From contig JAJVDF010000657.1 in the NCBI GenBank assembly GCA_022410635.1, positions 298,978 through 362,977 of the forward strand: a stretch of 64,000 nucleotides of DNA, given 5' to 3'. Below the pieces are notes generated by a model that did not search any database, had not been told where the DNA came from, and saw nothing but the letters and a program-made list of their open reading frames with translations. Position numbers and translations under genes: made by a program. Below are positions 35,201 through 50,200 of the stretch, in pieces (positions within the stretch are counted from its first letter, which is position 1; every line of letters starts with the position of its first letter). The stretch comes from Tretioscincus oriximinensis (taxonomy: Eukaryota; Chordata; Lepidosauria; Squamata; Gymnophthalmidae).

Positions 35201-38200
35201 GGAGGACACTCGGAGCGTGCCGTAGCTTCTCCTTGGCTGGAGGCAGGCTTTCGCCCTGCTCTCAGGCAAAACCAACTCGCTTCCAGTACAGCAAAAACGC
35301 CTGGGTTTCTGACAGGAGGACAGCTCGGATCTCTTATCACAAACCCAAGCGTTTTTGCTCCGTTGGAGCTGGTGCGCTTGCCTGAGAGCAGGGTGAAACC
35401 CCGCCTCCAGCCAAGGAGCAGCTACGTGCATGCATGCGCGCGCACACGGACGCTTGTAGTGAGAGCAGAAGAGAGGCTCTGCCTGTCTCTCTACAAGCGT
35501 CTGTATGTGCGCATGCACGCGCGCACGCGTTCATGTGTGTGCACGCACGTGCACGCACCCCACCCCACGCCGTCCCGGTTTTGGCTGCCAGAATATGGCA
35601 ACCCTAATAACAGCATATCCCAAACCACCAAGAGTAATAAAGGTCCTTTCCACTCATGTGTGTAAAAAGCAGAGATTCTATGCCATATAAACTGCTGGTA
35701 TCAAGAAATACCTGAAAGATAACAAATATTTAAATCTAAAAACCAAGAGACAGAAGTATTAATAAGGCATCTTCCCTCATACAGATTGTGTGGCTGAGGG
35801 GAAATGGATTGTCCCTCTGCCTGGAACTCTGTTGCATCTAAAGTTGACCAGCTTAGCTTGGGACTGACTTCATATCTCAGCAAGCCTTGTCTTGCACAAC
35901 TAAATTTGGCTGCTGTTTTAAGTTGCTTCCAAAGCTGGAAAAGTGTAACTCAGTCTTCATTGCATAATCATGTTTTCCATGATTATATATCCCCTCAATG
36001 TTATCTTTGAAGCAGCAGGAGAGGACACTAGCTAAGTGTCTTTTCACCAAAACACTCAGGTCTTGGTATACTTTGCATGGGAACACCAGAAACTAGCTAC
36101 CCCCCCCCCCCCCCCACAATCAGTAAAGTTCCAATAAAGTCTGAACCATTTTGCAGCCTTCCAATGTTGTTTGAAGATACTGTGTTTTGCCACCTGTGCC
36201 AGATTCCAGGGGAAAGTTCCAAGGCAAGTGCAGGAACCCAGTCACCTGGACACTTGCTTCTGCAATGATGAGATTATGACTTCCAGGTATTTTGATGGCA
36301 CAAAATACCTAGGAAGATATNATTGTGCATGCATGGTTGTCATTTTCAGCCTAGTTTGGCCCAACATATGTGCAGCAGCTGTTTCTGTAATGGCAGATTG
36401 CAGAAGCAAATGTCTAGATAGAGCAAGTTGTTTCTCTATTATAGGCCAGTTTTTGTCCAGTCTGGATACAACCTAAAACTGAGCAGAGTCCCCCATCAGG
36501 TAAGCTCTAGGTCAAGTGGCTCTGCTGACTCTTCCAGCAACATGAAATAGACAACACCAAAAAGTAAGTAAGATGAGGTTAAACACATTTTATATATTCC
36601 TGCAAATAAACCAGAAATCAAATCAATCTTAAATAAGGCAATCCTTAACAGTAAACAAGGAGGCATTAAAGTATAATAGCACTCAGGAGGCGCAACTGAA
36701 ATTCCCTTGGTTAATTCTAAGTTAGGAAATAATTCCTTCTCTGCTTCCATCTTACATCTGCAATAATAGGTTGAGGAAACGTAAAAGGCAGTAAGCCGGA
36801 AAAATAACCTGACATTCAGATGAACTCTGTTTTACTACAGAATAGAGAAATGGCTTTTAAATGTCCAGCCACTTCTTCCCAGTCCCTGTGTCTTTCAAAA
36901 CCCTACGCTTACCTCTCAATGCGCAGTGGCTTGAAGAAGCGAAAGCGAATGAAGTCTCCAGCTGTGGGAGTGAATGCCCAAAAGAAGTCTTCTCTTAGAT
37001 ATGCCTTTTCCAAGGAGAAATGCTGGTAGGTTTTCAAACTGGTGCTCACTTCTGCAGGAGGGTTGACGTGTTCCTTTCGAAGCGCTTGTTTCCCAAAATC
37101 TTTGTCCTCAACACGTAAGGTAAAAAGCAAAATAAGGCCATTGCTTTAATTCAGTGTTAATTTACTCCAACAGCATTTTAATTATTGTTTTTAGCAATGG
37201 GACAAACTTGATCAAGACTCAAATTTATATTTATGATCTGAGTCTAATTTATATATTCGGTTTTTTTCTTACACTCTCCTATATTAAAATTCCCAAATTC
37301 AATCAGCTGGAAGACATTAACTTAATCTTCTACTCCCTTTACTATTTTGAACAATTATTCCATCGCCAATGGAGTTTTAATGCCAGCATCCCTGAGAGAG
37401 TATCTGGGTGACAATGACTTACAGAGACAGCATGCATGTTTCCACACCAACTTTAAAGTTTCAGTGTAATTTCACCATTACACATGTGATCTGCATCCAA
37501 TGTATACAGCATTACTGGTCACCTGAGCATAGTAGAAAGGGTTGGAGAAGCAGGTGCCCAGACGCCCAGTCTTACACTATATTAACATGGATTGCAAACA
37601 TCTGGTAGCTTCTTTTACTTTGCTGTAGGAAACTTTTGTTTCCTTTAAAAGAAGAAGAAGAAGAACTCGGTTCTTATACCCCGCTTTTCTCACCTTTCAA
37701 GGGACTCAAAGCGGCTTACAAGGATATATTTTGCCCGAAGGCTCACATTCTATCTTCCCCACCAGGCTATGGTGGTTCCCATGTATCTACTTGCAGTCAG
37801 TTGCAATTTCTTGCAATTCATGCTTTCGAATAGCTGGGTTGGCTAGAGCTACAGGCAAGTGGAAGGTGCTCACCCCTCCCCACGTCCCACACAGGGCTTC
37901 GAAACCCCATCTCCCAGGCGAGAGAGCTATCTGCGATCTCTGGAGGGACCACATATTATAAAGCTTAAGAGCTTGTGAATGAAACTGAGTCCTGAACAAA
38001 AGGATTTTTCTCTTTTCATGCATATATTTCTAATCTCTGAGATCCAAATCACAAGTGTGCCCTTACTGAGTAGCTCACTGAGCCAGAGGCAGTCATTTCT
38101 GTCCTCCACACTATGGAATGGTCTAGTGTCTCAAATACAGTTGCCATTAATCTAATTACACTTTCTGCATAGGCTAAAAATGAANCTGTGAGTACAGAAA

Positions 38201-41200
38201 TGTGCTTTTTACTACCACACAAACCAGATTTATTGCTCTTTTTGTTGTATTGGTGATTATAGTAATCACTGACTATGCCTAATGTTGACTCTGGGCTTCT
38301 GTTGTTCCAGCTCAGTCCCATCTGTTCTTTCATTCACCCCACACATCATTCAGACGGATGCCTTTCTGAAAATATGTAGAGGAACAAACTCTTCATTCTT
38401 GGATCAAACACAAGCCCTTATAGGCTTCCCTTCCCTTTGCCCTTCCATCTTTGAATGACAATATATCCCCACTTGTGGCTTTTATCCTGTAAGGTTTACT
38501 GCGATTCTTCCATTCCCTTTTTGATACATATAGAGTACTAGTACTTCTTTCCACGATGCCTATATGTTATTTCTGCTTTCATTTAAAATATGATCTCAAA
38601 CNTGTTTTTTCCACAAACTCTCGGATATACTTTCATCTCCTGCCACAGCTAAGATAAAGTATGTGCAACTGAAGTCAAAATATATTTGTATAAGGGCAAC
38701 AGAATATATTTAGCTTGACCANTCAAAACCTAGAAGGTAACTGAAATATTTGCTGGGGTTAGCTATGAATTGCCAAGATTAGGTAGACATGGATGATGAT
38801 TACAGTTATTTAAATACATATAATAATGCAGAGTGTTCACACTTCAACAGCGTAGTTTACCTTGGGGACAATGNAATCTGAAACTATCATTACATTGCTT
38901 GTACCAACTAAACATGCATTTTATATGTTCACATTTTTNGTCTTCCCTATGTTTACACTTGCAGATGAGCAACAGTATTCTTCTCCATTTTAACATAGGC
39001 TGTGACTACAGCCCATGTGTATGTTTTGATTTTAAACAACTGCTGTGTAGCAAACATTGTCAGAAAATAGAAAGGTTGAATGCTATGTTCAAATGAACAT
39101 AATGTATCTAAAGCAAAATAAAGCAAAATAAAAAGGTGCTTTTAAATTTGGTTGTGAAGTTCTAGATTTACAGCTCTATATTTGTAGGAAAATCTTCTTT
39201 TCCATCCATTCACATTTTAAAACTGATGCAACAGATAGCTTTTACCCCAATTAACCAAAGTTTATACCTCCAATGCTCCAATCCCCTTGACTCCTGGCCT
39301 TATGCCTCTCCTTTCCTTCCAAACCATTTACAATTCCCCCCATACTCTGCTGGCAAAGCATCCAATTTCTTTCTGCAGAACAACACAGTCAGCCTCTTCC
39401 CCCCAGGGAATACACTTGCATTTGAAAGCACTTGCTTTCTCTCTGTTTGTGCCTATGCATGTGTCCACACACANAGAGAGAGACAGACACACACACAAGC
39501 ACACTGACTACCGATCAAGCATAGATTTCCTTCTGGCTTAGAAAGTGGCAGATAATGGATCCCAAACCAAAGGCAAAAGCCAGTTTATCTCATTTTTAGG
39601 GCAGCAGGCAGGTCGATTTGTGAGCAAACAGTAGGATTTCAGTTCCACTTAACTGCCACTTTCCTAATAGTAATCAGCTTTTCGTCTATTAACCTTTATG
39701 ATTTGTCTTCTCTCAGGGAGTTCAAAATATTGAACTATAGCAATTTTCTGGGCAGTTATTGTACTGCTTTTAAGTCAACTACAGCTGGTCCTACCAGAGC
39801 TCTCTGCAATCTTAATGCGATGTCCAGGAATCTCCCCAATCCCTAGCAATTCCAAACCCCCTGGTCCAGGTTGAAAAGAAATGTTAGGAGCATTACACTC
39901 CACTGTGACTGAGAACAAACTGAGTTTGTGTGTGACACAGCAAATGCATTATTCTTTCTTAATGGACCCTTTCTCTGGGCCAGNGTTCTGCATCATCTGC
40001 CTCATTGCCTCAATAATGAATGAGACTGACATTAGGGAGGGAAAAATCTGCAAAGCTCATCCTTGATAGACTCCACCAATTTAATTCTAATCATTAGACT
40101 TAAACCACAGCTTTGATTCCTTGGCTGCAGGAGATGAAGCAACTGATATGGAGTTTTAGTGCTATGACATCACACACTCACCTTCAGCTTCTGTATTTTA
40201 CCAGCCAAAGATGAATGAGTTCCCACATGTTGGAACAATGAAGGTTTGAATCGGATTCTCAAGTTTGCCTTTTGCCTGTCACAATGTTTCTGGAATAAAA
40301 GGGTGGGGAGATGAGGAAAAGTTCAGGATTTTAAAGTTCAAGTTTCTTAATCAAAGAGATAAAGCACAGAGTCACTAATAGATTTATGGCCTATGTTCAT
40401 TTGAGTTTCACACTGCAAAATGCAAGTGCTCTCAGTGTTGCAATTACTCACATAGTATTCAAATGGACAAACTTTATGTGTAGCAGAAGTGGTCTGAAGA
40501 TGAGTTTGTTGCCTTTGGATGTGGACTCATTCCTTCATTTTCACAAACACCTATAGCAAAAATGTGTTATGCTGTTTATAGATCACTAAGAGTTGGGGGA
40601 CTTGGTTTACCAAGACAAATCATTGGCATTGGGATATCTGTGCCTGAACTGCCAGAGTGCTCCAATTCTCTTTACTTAATACCTAGATAAACTAAAAAAT
40701 ATTTGTTTAGAATGAAAGCTCCAATTTAGCTTCCTTCTATTATTCCTCTTGAAAAACTAGAGAGATTTGTTGGCAGGATAGAATATAACATAAGAAACTT
40801 GAATTCAATATGAGCTCTAGACCCTTTTGGATCTCTATTGTCCACATTTCTGGGAAAGCAGTACACCTTATTTAAAAAACCCTATAGTTGTCCACTCGTT
40901 AATAAATGGTTCCATGCACACCTCCATAAGCCAATGTAGCCATTTAGTTTGACAGGGCACTGAACTGTATTGCTGATATGAATTTCTGCAAGGTTCACAT
41001 TCAGGAACTGTTTCTAGTCACCAAAACCCTGACAGGAGGCTCTGAAGCCCACACAAGCTTTGTTGTGAGATAGTGTGAGGATTTCCCTAGAACAACCATC
41101 CTTAACAGATGGCCTTTCTAGATGGGCTGGACTATACCAGCTGGGAACTGTTCCAGTGCCAATCCCAGTCCCTTTTGGCAAACGCAGAAATGCATGACNT

Positions 41201-44200
41201 TACTGAGTTTTAGTCTTCATAGCATGGTTCTGATTTTAATGTGAAATTAGAATCAAAGTTCATTGTTGATCTGCATAAACCTGTGTGAGAGGAAGATATG
41301 AAAAGAGGAAACAACAGTCATGGCCAGCTGCAAGTTGTGCTCTGGAGGCTGATACAGGGAAGTCTTAAGAATGTGTTATGAATGTTGGATTAATTGAGTG
41401 GCTATCAAAATAAAACATGGACTCCCACCCTTCTTTCTCATTTCTTCATTTTGTTTGTCTGCAAGATACTGTTCTATTAATTCCACGTACAGATGCTTCA
41501 TTTTGATTCACTGTTGACTCTTCACTTAGCTATAAGAAAATTTTGATCAACATCTGTTTCTATTCACAGCTTATGATAAGAAAGGCTGGGACATGTTTAG
41601 CCAATTTTAGGTGAGCAATAACCTAGTGTTCAGGTTGGTGGAGACCTTGTTCCACTGGATCATTCAGAAGAATATGACAATCTACATGCAGCACACCATA
41701 GGAGTTGCCTCATTTCTTTATTTTAATTTTTCTTCTGCTCTAAGGTCTCAGAGTTTCCAATAAAAATAATACTCAGTTCAAAATCTATTAATTAAAATTA
41801 CAACTAACAGGGTTTTAAAGTGGAGGAAAATGAACTCTCCTCAGCCAAAAATTAAAATAAAAAATGTATCTCTTTACTATACATAAAATTTCATTCTGCT
41901 GTAACTCATTAAAAATGCATTCTTTCTTTTGACTGGATGAAGCATATGTCTTAATACTGTTTTTCTTCTTCCTGGTTATCCACCCCTCTTCATTTTAGGG
42001 CCAATTCATTTAGTTGACATAACATTTGAATTTAATTTACCGAACTCCGATTATGTCAAATAAGAGGATCTATGTTCTTTTATTGTACTATTTTTAATTC
42101 ATTTTTTTTCCTGCCCGTCTATCATCTTTTTAAAAGGCAAATATGCTACTATTATTAAGGAAGTAAAGTGCAAATGAGGATATGCAAATCAAATGGTCAG
42201 AAAACTTTTCAAGGTTGTATTTCAAACACTCCCCCCCTTTTTACACTTAGGGTTATCAAAGCTGAATTGTGACAACTTGGAAATCCTGCCCCACACCCAA
42301 GCAGCCTATCTTTGCAGCACAGCTGGGAGTAGCAAGTCCAGTGCATATACTGAGCTAAATGTAATAGGCACAGATCATATGGACCCAAACAGAACACAGG
42401 AGCTTTGTGGGGGATGGAACGGGAGGCCTCCCAGGTGGAAACCAGAAGCTTTTATATTGTTTCTGGGAGACTCCCAAATTGCTCCCACTTGGGATCCTCC
42501 GAATAACCAGAGAGAGGTGGTAACCCTACATGTCACTTCATTTGTACCTACTATGAAGTCCTGCACATGGCTCCTTGACTCCATGTTCTCACTGTCTGAT
42601 GTGTGGCATACAAGATGACTAGCTAAAGGACACAATATCCACATACTTCTGGCTATGAGATATGCTAAGAGATACTTCAGCCTGAAGCACATTTCACAGT
42701 AAAAGAAAAAATCATACATAAGCAAAAGCAAAAATAAAATTCAAACCATTACTAGTTAAGAATCCTTCCCACTAGGCCTTTTAAGCCTTCCCAAACCAAA
42801 TATTCTCAGGAATGAGAACCAAATATTATCCTACTGCTGACAGAGCTGCCTTCTTATTGTGTTTCCCTTGTAAATGTCCTGCCTCTTTTAAGCACAGGCT
42901 ATTATGCAAATACATTTGTATTGCCTATAGCACTTGGGATTGGGGGACTGCAGACCTATTCCCTACAGCCTTGTTTCAAATTAATCCCCTAATCCAGCAC
43001 TCACTACTTTAGAAAATTAAAAAACTGGTTCTACTCAAATGAGAATCCTGAAAACACTCCTTACTGCATGGAGCTAAGTGGGCCACTGGCTCCAATTTCT
43101 CCCTTGTGCTTTTTGAGTGGAACTACTGATGCAGTTAATGAAAGCAGCTATAGGAAGTGAATTTTCAGTTAGTTTCCAAGCAAAAAATAGAAATATCCAG
43201 ACTAGGTAAAGCTATTGTTACAAAATCCAAAATCAGACAAATTTTCACTCAAAAAAGCAGATACTGTGCTTTGATTTTAGACAGCAGGGTTTGTTAGAGC
43301 AAGTCTGCTTTAAAACAACAGTGTGACAATAACAAAATGTTGTGCAAAGTCAGTAATGCAAGCAGCAGGAGATAGAACCAAAATCCATATGGGAACTGGG
43401 TTACATTTTTAAACAGATAATAAATCAGATACTCTCAAGATCTCCTGGAATGCTCAGAGAAAAACAATCAGGGAGAAGACAAGCAAACCTATAAGAACAG
43501 ATTCTAATTTAAGATGCTACAGAGTGAATGATATAAGTAAGACCTCAAACCATATCCAGGACTGTACTATGATGACTATCTTCTACTATGGAATAATTAT
43601 TTGATTTGAGCAAACAATGCAAACCAGCCTGTATTTTGCAAGATCTCCAATAATCTCAAATATCATTCTTTTTAACTAACACTCTAAGGCATTGCTGGAC
43701 ATCTGCACAAAGATGATGATGTATCTGGATGGAACAGAAGGCTATTTTTACAATTGCTTATATTTAATCTGAAAAATCCAGTCATTATTACANATATACA
43801 AAAGAAATCCTTCCACATGAAAAAGTGGAATGAAGTCAAATTTTTAAAGAGAAATTTAAACTTACCGCATCCTTCTCTGGGTTGCAGACTTTAACCCATA
43901 AGATGTGATCAAGAAGCCAGTCAATAGGCTTGTCCTTGTAGAACATAAGGATGAATTCCACAATTAAACTGAGATCTAGTGATTTGAACATCTTCCCTTA
44001 AATTACATTCAAAGGAAAAGAGAAAAGGAGAATCATTAAGGTTTTAAGAAAGGAAAGAAGAATTCCTAGTCCCACAAGTATAAAACATTCTTTAGAACAT
44101 GCTGAGAAATGCTATGTGTCTTTTGCTAGCAGGACTGATATATCAATGGCTACCAGAACTGATACCTAGGCACTGTCTTCAAGCTCCTGGAGAGACAGAC

Positions 44201-47200
44201 AGGTTATCTCCAACGGTCATTTGCAGAGATTCTAGAGTAGGGGAAATTTCACCCGCATCTTTTGTGAGATAATGGTGCCACGGTGTAAAATGGGATGTTC
44301 TACTAGGTGGGCTAGGGCGTAGTTCAGCAGGTTCTCTTTACCTCTTGTTTCTTAAGATTGTGAAAAGAGTTAATCATCATCTATATGTATTGGGGAAGGG
44401 CTGCACTTTTTTTTAATGAGAAGCAATATGTAAATGTTTTAAATTATAAATGGAAGAAAATATTTAGCTGGCATAATAACCATTCCTATATTACTCTTTA
44501 TGATAAAAGAGGTTCTGCAGAAGCTCTTCCTGTGGCACTGCTTCCAACTTTATGGGGTTAATACAAAATATACAGCAGTTCCTTGTTCAGTTACATGGAT
44601 CATTCTCAGATGTCACCAATAAAAGATGCCAATCAAATGGGGAAGGTAGAAATAGTAACTTAATTTATTATAACCATACTTCAAAATGTACAAGAACCAC
44701 AAAGGCTACATTGAGACAAGATCAAAAATTTTGGAATAGTGACTNATTTGTCTGACGTCATCATGATGCTCTTGATAAATCTTGGAATACAGATCTTATA
44801 TCCAGAATGACATCAGCCTAATAGGGCAAACTGAAATAATCCCAGGAGTATTTTGTTCTGGAATATCCCAAAATAGTGGGAAGATAGGTGACATTTGGAA
44901 GTATCCCTACTTATTCCATCTTACTAAAAGACTCTCTCAAGCTGTTTAGCCTGTGCAGTAATGTTGATTAGTAGAACTTAGATGAAATCAGCAGAGTGCA
45001 GCATCCAGAACTCAGTAATTGAATCCAGAAACCAGTAGTTGTTTCTTCTCTTGCAGAAAAATAAATGTAGTCCACACAAATGCANTTCTTTCCAGACGGA
45101 AGGTACAGGCTTTATTTACAATATTTACATCAGCAAGAGGAAACAAAAAACATATAAGACACTTAAATATATCAGTGTCACAGATCACAAAATAGTCATT
45201 CCAAGAAGGTCTCCAGCAAGAAAGCCAAACAGAACTGCAGAAAGAGTTAGGGAGTGAGAATATCTTATCTACAAAGCGGAACATGCACAGAATACAAAGT
45301 CACATAGTCACAAGAGCTGGACTGAGAGATAAGCTGATGAACACCTGGCCTTGGTTGGACTTAGCTGGCAGTTACTATTCTAACTAATAATTTTATTTAT
45401 CCCAACAAGTAATAAAACAATATCATATAAAAAGCAGGAAGGGGATAGTAGAAAGAGTTATTTGATGCTTCTTTATGTTCTGTGTGCATTGAATTGTATT
45501 CAGACAGAGCAAGAGAATAATTATCACAACTTTTTACTAAGCATCAGCAATGTGAACTAGTAAATGATTATTATGTTTTTTTATTGATTTTGAATTTGAT
45601 ACATCGATCCATTTCCATTACATATATTGTCATTACAATTCTTTCNATTTCCCCCCTTCCCCCCTTCCTCCAGGTCTTATTTCCTAAATCACCTATTTTA
45701 CATACTAAAAATAATTGATACTCATAAAATCTTTGATGGTTGGGTAAATCTTCCAATTAGGTAATTTTTTACTATATTCCATTTTTCCACAGAATTTCTC
45801 CAATTGCTCCTATCATTGTTATAATTTATTCTCAAATTAGTTAATTCTACCGCCATTTTACTCATAATATAATCATAGCAGTTTTCTTTTTTTCTTTTGC
45901 TTTNGTCCTTCCATCCCCTTACTAAAGTTAGCTGTGCACATGCTATTAAATCCTCTATTAATTTCCTGGTTGTTATTGTATGTACCCTATCTAAATCTGC
46001 TAACACAATCACCATTGTATTTGTAATTTCTAAGTTTGTATTTAACATCTGATTTATTTCTGTTTGTACTCATTTCCAAAACCTTTGAGCTGATGGGCAT
46101 TCCCAAATCATATGATTATAGTTCGCCCTCTGGTGGCATCCTGTCCAGCAGAGGTTATTCATATTTGGTATAATATGGGCCAGTTGTTCCGGCGTTCGAT
46201 GCCACTTATGTAAAATCTTTAATTTTGTTTCTTTTAGTTTGTTCATTTTTTCCTTTTTTATATGTTCTATATACCGCTTCATAACTTCTTGTCCTATTTG
46301 TATCGAATTTTGCCATTTATAGGTTATTTCATTCATGATTTCTTCATCCTTTTTATCCATTAACTTATACATGTCTGAAATTATCTTATCTTTAATGATT
46401 ATTTTACNTATAATTTTCTCTAGTTTATTATCCCTTGTTTTCAATATCTCTATTATCTCTTGTTGATTTACATACCTCCAAATGGCAGCTGCTTGTAACC
46501 AATTTTCTTGTTGTACCCAGTTCTGGAGTTCTTGCATCGTTACCGTTGTATTGGTAGGTTTCCACAGCTGGAATAGTTTTGTTATTCCTGTCATTTTAGC
46601 TTATTTGTAGCCCTATTAATATTTNGTTCATTGGTTGGATTCATATTAGAAATTAATTGATATTTACTCCTAGGGTTTTCTAATATNTTTTTTTCTTTTT
46701 TCCCAGATTTTCATTATGGATATAAAAGGTTCTTTCCANGATTTAGTTTCAAATCTTTGATAAGTTTTAAATACTATTTCTTTATTTTCTATGTTAATAA
46801 TAGTTCTTATCACTTTTGTCCAGTTTTTTTTGTGCATATTGTACTTCTAATAGATTCTTGATTACACATGAATCATGTAGTTTTTGGATATTTGTTATTA
46901 TGGTTATTGACACTTGCATATTGAATTAAATAGGCTGCCTGAACAGCAACCTGACAGTGTCAGTGCAATGCCTGTTCCTTACCAATAAAGCCAAGCTGTG
47001 AGAATTCCAAGATCATCCATTCCTCTGATGGCTGTTGCAAAGCAAAGTTCTTCATTGTGCTGAGATAGTTTGGTTTGGCTACAATATCATCTTCTAACTA
47101 CAGAGCAAAGACAAGATGCATCAAACACTGACCACACTGAAAGAAAGCTTTAACCTAGGACCCATTCAACCATAACCACAACTTCACATAAGAACCACAA

Positions 47201-50200
47201 AAGTTGCATCCAGACAGGATCAAAAATCTGAAATGGTTTGAAATGAAGATGGCCAAGAAATTTCTGGCAAATGAAACAATATTTGAAGGGAAACAAAACC
47301 CAGTTGTTTTTAATGCACAATGATGTGTCAGCTCATGAATCATTTAGTTAGAACATTAGCTGTAGGACATTGTCAGGTTTAAGAAAGTAGTTCTTAAATT
47401 CACTTGCTAGTAGAGCACTTGAAAACTGCTTTATGTTTCAGTAGTCTACTTAACAAGCTTTTCATCCTTAAGTGTCCGAAGACTGCCCAAACTATCCTTG
47501 CATTAGACAACTGAATAAGCGCCCATTAGCCACTCATACAAATGCAACTGCTTCATGGGTTATGGTTTATTTATTACATTAGCACACACGTACAAGTCCT
47601 AACAGCTCACACTCTAACTTAAACTAGGACAACTGATTAAACTAAAGCAGCAGCCAGGTACGAGCTGTTTCTTTTAATTGCTTTCAGTTCCTCACACCGA
47701 GCCTGTCTTGAAATAATAATCTTCTAACGTCAGTTGATATGGCCTCCTTGTTTTGTCAGACACAGTATAATTGATGCCAAACTGAGCTGGTGGAGTGCAT
47801 AGGTGGATAATAACAACGACATGGTTACTNTGCATTTTGTTATTGGTGATAACGATGATGAAGAAGATGATTAAAAGGNAAAACCTCATCTAATCCCAAT
47901 TTCATTGCTGACTTCTGATTTNTCTTGATTTAACTTGTTTATCCAGTCAACAATAACTTTACATTAAATGTGCAATTTAGCTGAGGTTTGTTTTTGGAAA
48001 CTTACCTGAACATAGTATATGCCCTTTGACTGTGCATACATCATCAAAAAGCAGTAATCTAAGTTCTGTTTAGTTCTCCACCTGTCAAATAAAAATGAAT
48101 CAATGGTACAATCAGACAAAAAATGTTATATCGTAGGCAAGCAACAGATATTTCCTTGAAAATATACTATANATTCACAAAACATTAAGAAATCTAACTC
48201 TCATTCTGAGGCTGTAAANAATTCCAAGCAGTGTGACTTAGATATATTATATTGCCAAAAGTTTTCACTCATAACTGCATTCACTTGTAAGGGGTGGGCA
48301 GTATAGTGTATTTTATAATATTGTGTACAATTCTGATTACCTCCATTCAAAATGGACATTGTGAATCTGAACAACAGGCAAAAAAGGGTAACAAAAATGA
48401 TCAGATAGTTAGAACCCCTTCCCAACATGATTAGACTGCAAGGTCTAGGTCTCTTCATCCTTGAAAAATAATATTTAAGAATGACATGATATGTAGGATG
48501 TGAAAAAGGAGAATCGAGAAAAAATATTTTCTTTATTGCCGAACAACAGAATCAGAGGCAGAAGATGACAGAAAGAAAAATTAACATTGACAAGAACCAA
48601 GTATTTTTCAGTCAGTGGGTCATTGGTCTGTAACTTACAGTCAGAAGCCATGTGACAATCACTAGCCTGAAGCTTATATTTATATTATGCAGAAACCATC
48701 ATGAGAGCTAACGGAAGCTTTTATTCTGAAGCAAATGGTAATTATGGGTATCTAAATTAATGCAATAGGAAGGGTAAAGTATTTATGCAAATCAGAATTC
48801 TATTGCATCTTTTTCCCGTAGCAAAAGAGACACGNTAAAAAATCAGTCAACCTTTGTGGAATGCATAAAAAGCACCTGCTGTCTCTAAACTGTTTCCATT
48901 ACTGTTCTGCGCAATCCATTTTCAGGAGGAAACCTAAATAAATAGCCATATTAGTCTGGATCAAAATTTCTAGTAAGGGTATCCAATAACACGTCAGACA
49001 CTTAAAAAAACCCAAAAATGTTGGTAGGAGTAAACTTAGGCTGATTCTAGACATCACTTGGATATTCTGAACTAAAGCAATGTCTTAATGGAGTGTTTTA
49101 TTTTGGAATATCCATGCTTTATGCCACACTATCTAACATAAATGATCAAAAACTGACATCTGGATGCAGCTTTAGTGTACACAAGTTTGGGACTACTAAC
49201 GTTTTCTTGTTAATTTTTAAGGCACTACTAGACACTCTTGCTTAACAGAAATCACATCTTACTTGCTAAGACTATTTAGATTAAGTGAGCAGATATTACC
49301 GGACTCTTTCTTTGGGGTCTCCAAAGGATTCTCTGAGGCGGGAAAAATCTGGATAGAAGTGTGGAGATGGAGAAATAACTTCTAGGAGACCTGAATGTAT
49401 TTCACCTGGAAACCTGAGTAAAGAGAAAAGTGTAAGAAAGAAGTGCTCCATTTTTTAAAGAAGAAGCCACAATATCACATCAACTAATAGCCTGAAAATA
49501 AGAATAAATAAAACCAATAATAGGAAATTGTTGTCATTTTCAAAACCATACCCTTGTTTTTTTAAACGTGTCATAACAACGAAAGCTAAATTTTCTACCA
49601 TACTGATTTCTTCTTTTTGTCTATACTGTCTTTGAAAACTTTTTAGTAATATTCACTGAAGCTTGGTCAAGTACATCTGTCTATTGTAAATAGAATATTA
49701 CAGTCAACAGAGTTTTTTTTTTATAACAGAATCAGAAGAGAAAAAAACAACAGGTAAGTTGCTTTTCTTATCTTAACTTTACAGATCCAAAAACTTTGGC
49801 ATGAATTTCCTAACTACAAAAATCAATTGGCACTGTACTGAGACACCACCATCGTATTAACTGGAAACATGTTTAAGTTTGACAGAATACTTATCGATAT
49901 GAAACTCGGGTGATAGAGACTAAAAAGCTGATAGCAATGTTTTCCTATTTAATGGCAACAAACAATTGCTATGAAACAGATGTTACCAAATAATATAATA
50001 TCTAAAAAGCAGCAAAAAGAGTGCTTTTATGATAATTTGATTAAGATAAATAAATTAGATGAAGTGTTCACTCCGCTTTACTTCCAACAAATTTATAGCT
50101 TCTCTAACGTCAAGAGTGGTAAAAGAAACATTGAATGGACCAGTAAATTGATTTGAAATGCTAAATCTCTAAAGATACAGATTTGGTTAAAGGAGCAATA

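Larger units (their letters stand above)
31855..36912 (-). other. MGAT4B: MGAT4B intron, 5.1 kb
   Basis: Contains a tandem pair of ACCCATCCCCACACCC units near 33525-33560, a palindromic-core repeat (34725-34830), the hAT element 34999-35606 and a 16-C run at 36100-36115. No exon or gene otherwise. Confidence 0.8.
43997..46982 (-). other. MGAT4B: MGAT4B intron with LTR and L1 insertions
   Basis: 3.0 kb. Contains the solo LTR 44962-45407 and the L1 3' relic 45573-46880, both in the same orientation as the gene. Confidence 0.85.

Noticed and set aside
35165..35665. 166-residue frame and several overlapping frames
   Set aside because: They fall in the GC-rich hairpin and GCAC-rich part of the hAT element and extend past its end; composition artefacts.
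36913..37106. Assignment of the - strand gene to MGAT4A
   Set aside because: [19 protein letters not shown] and SDKEALQEG are MGAT4B-type; MGAT4A differs there.
42193..42731. 141- and 118-residue overlapping frames
   Set aside because: Opposite-strand shadows in intron sequence, possibly within a hAT-like element; no splice or domain support.
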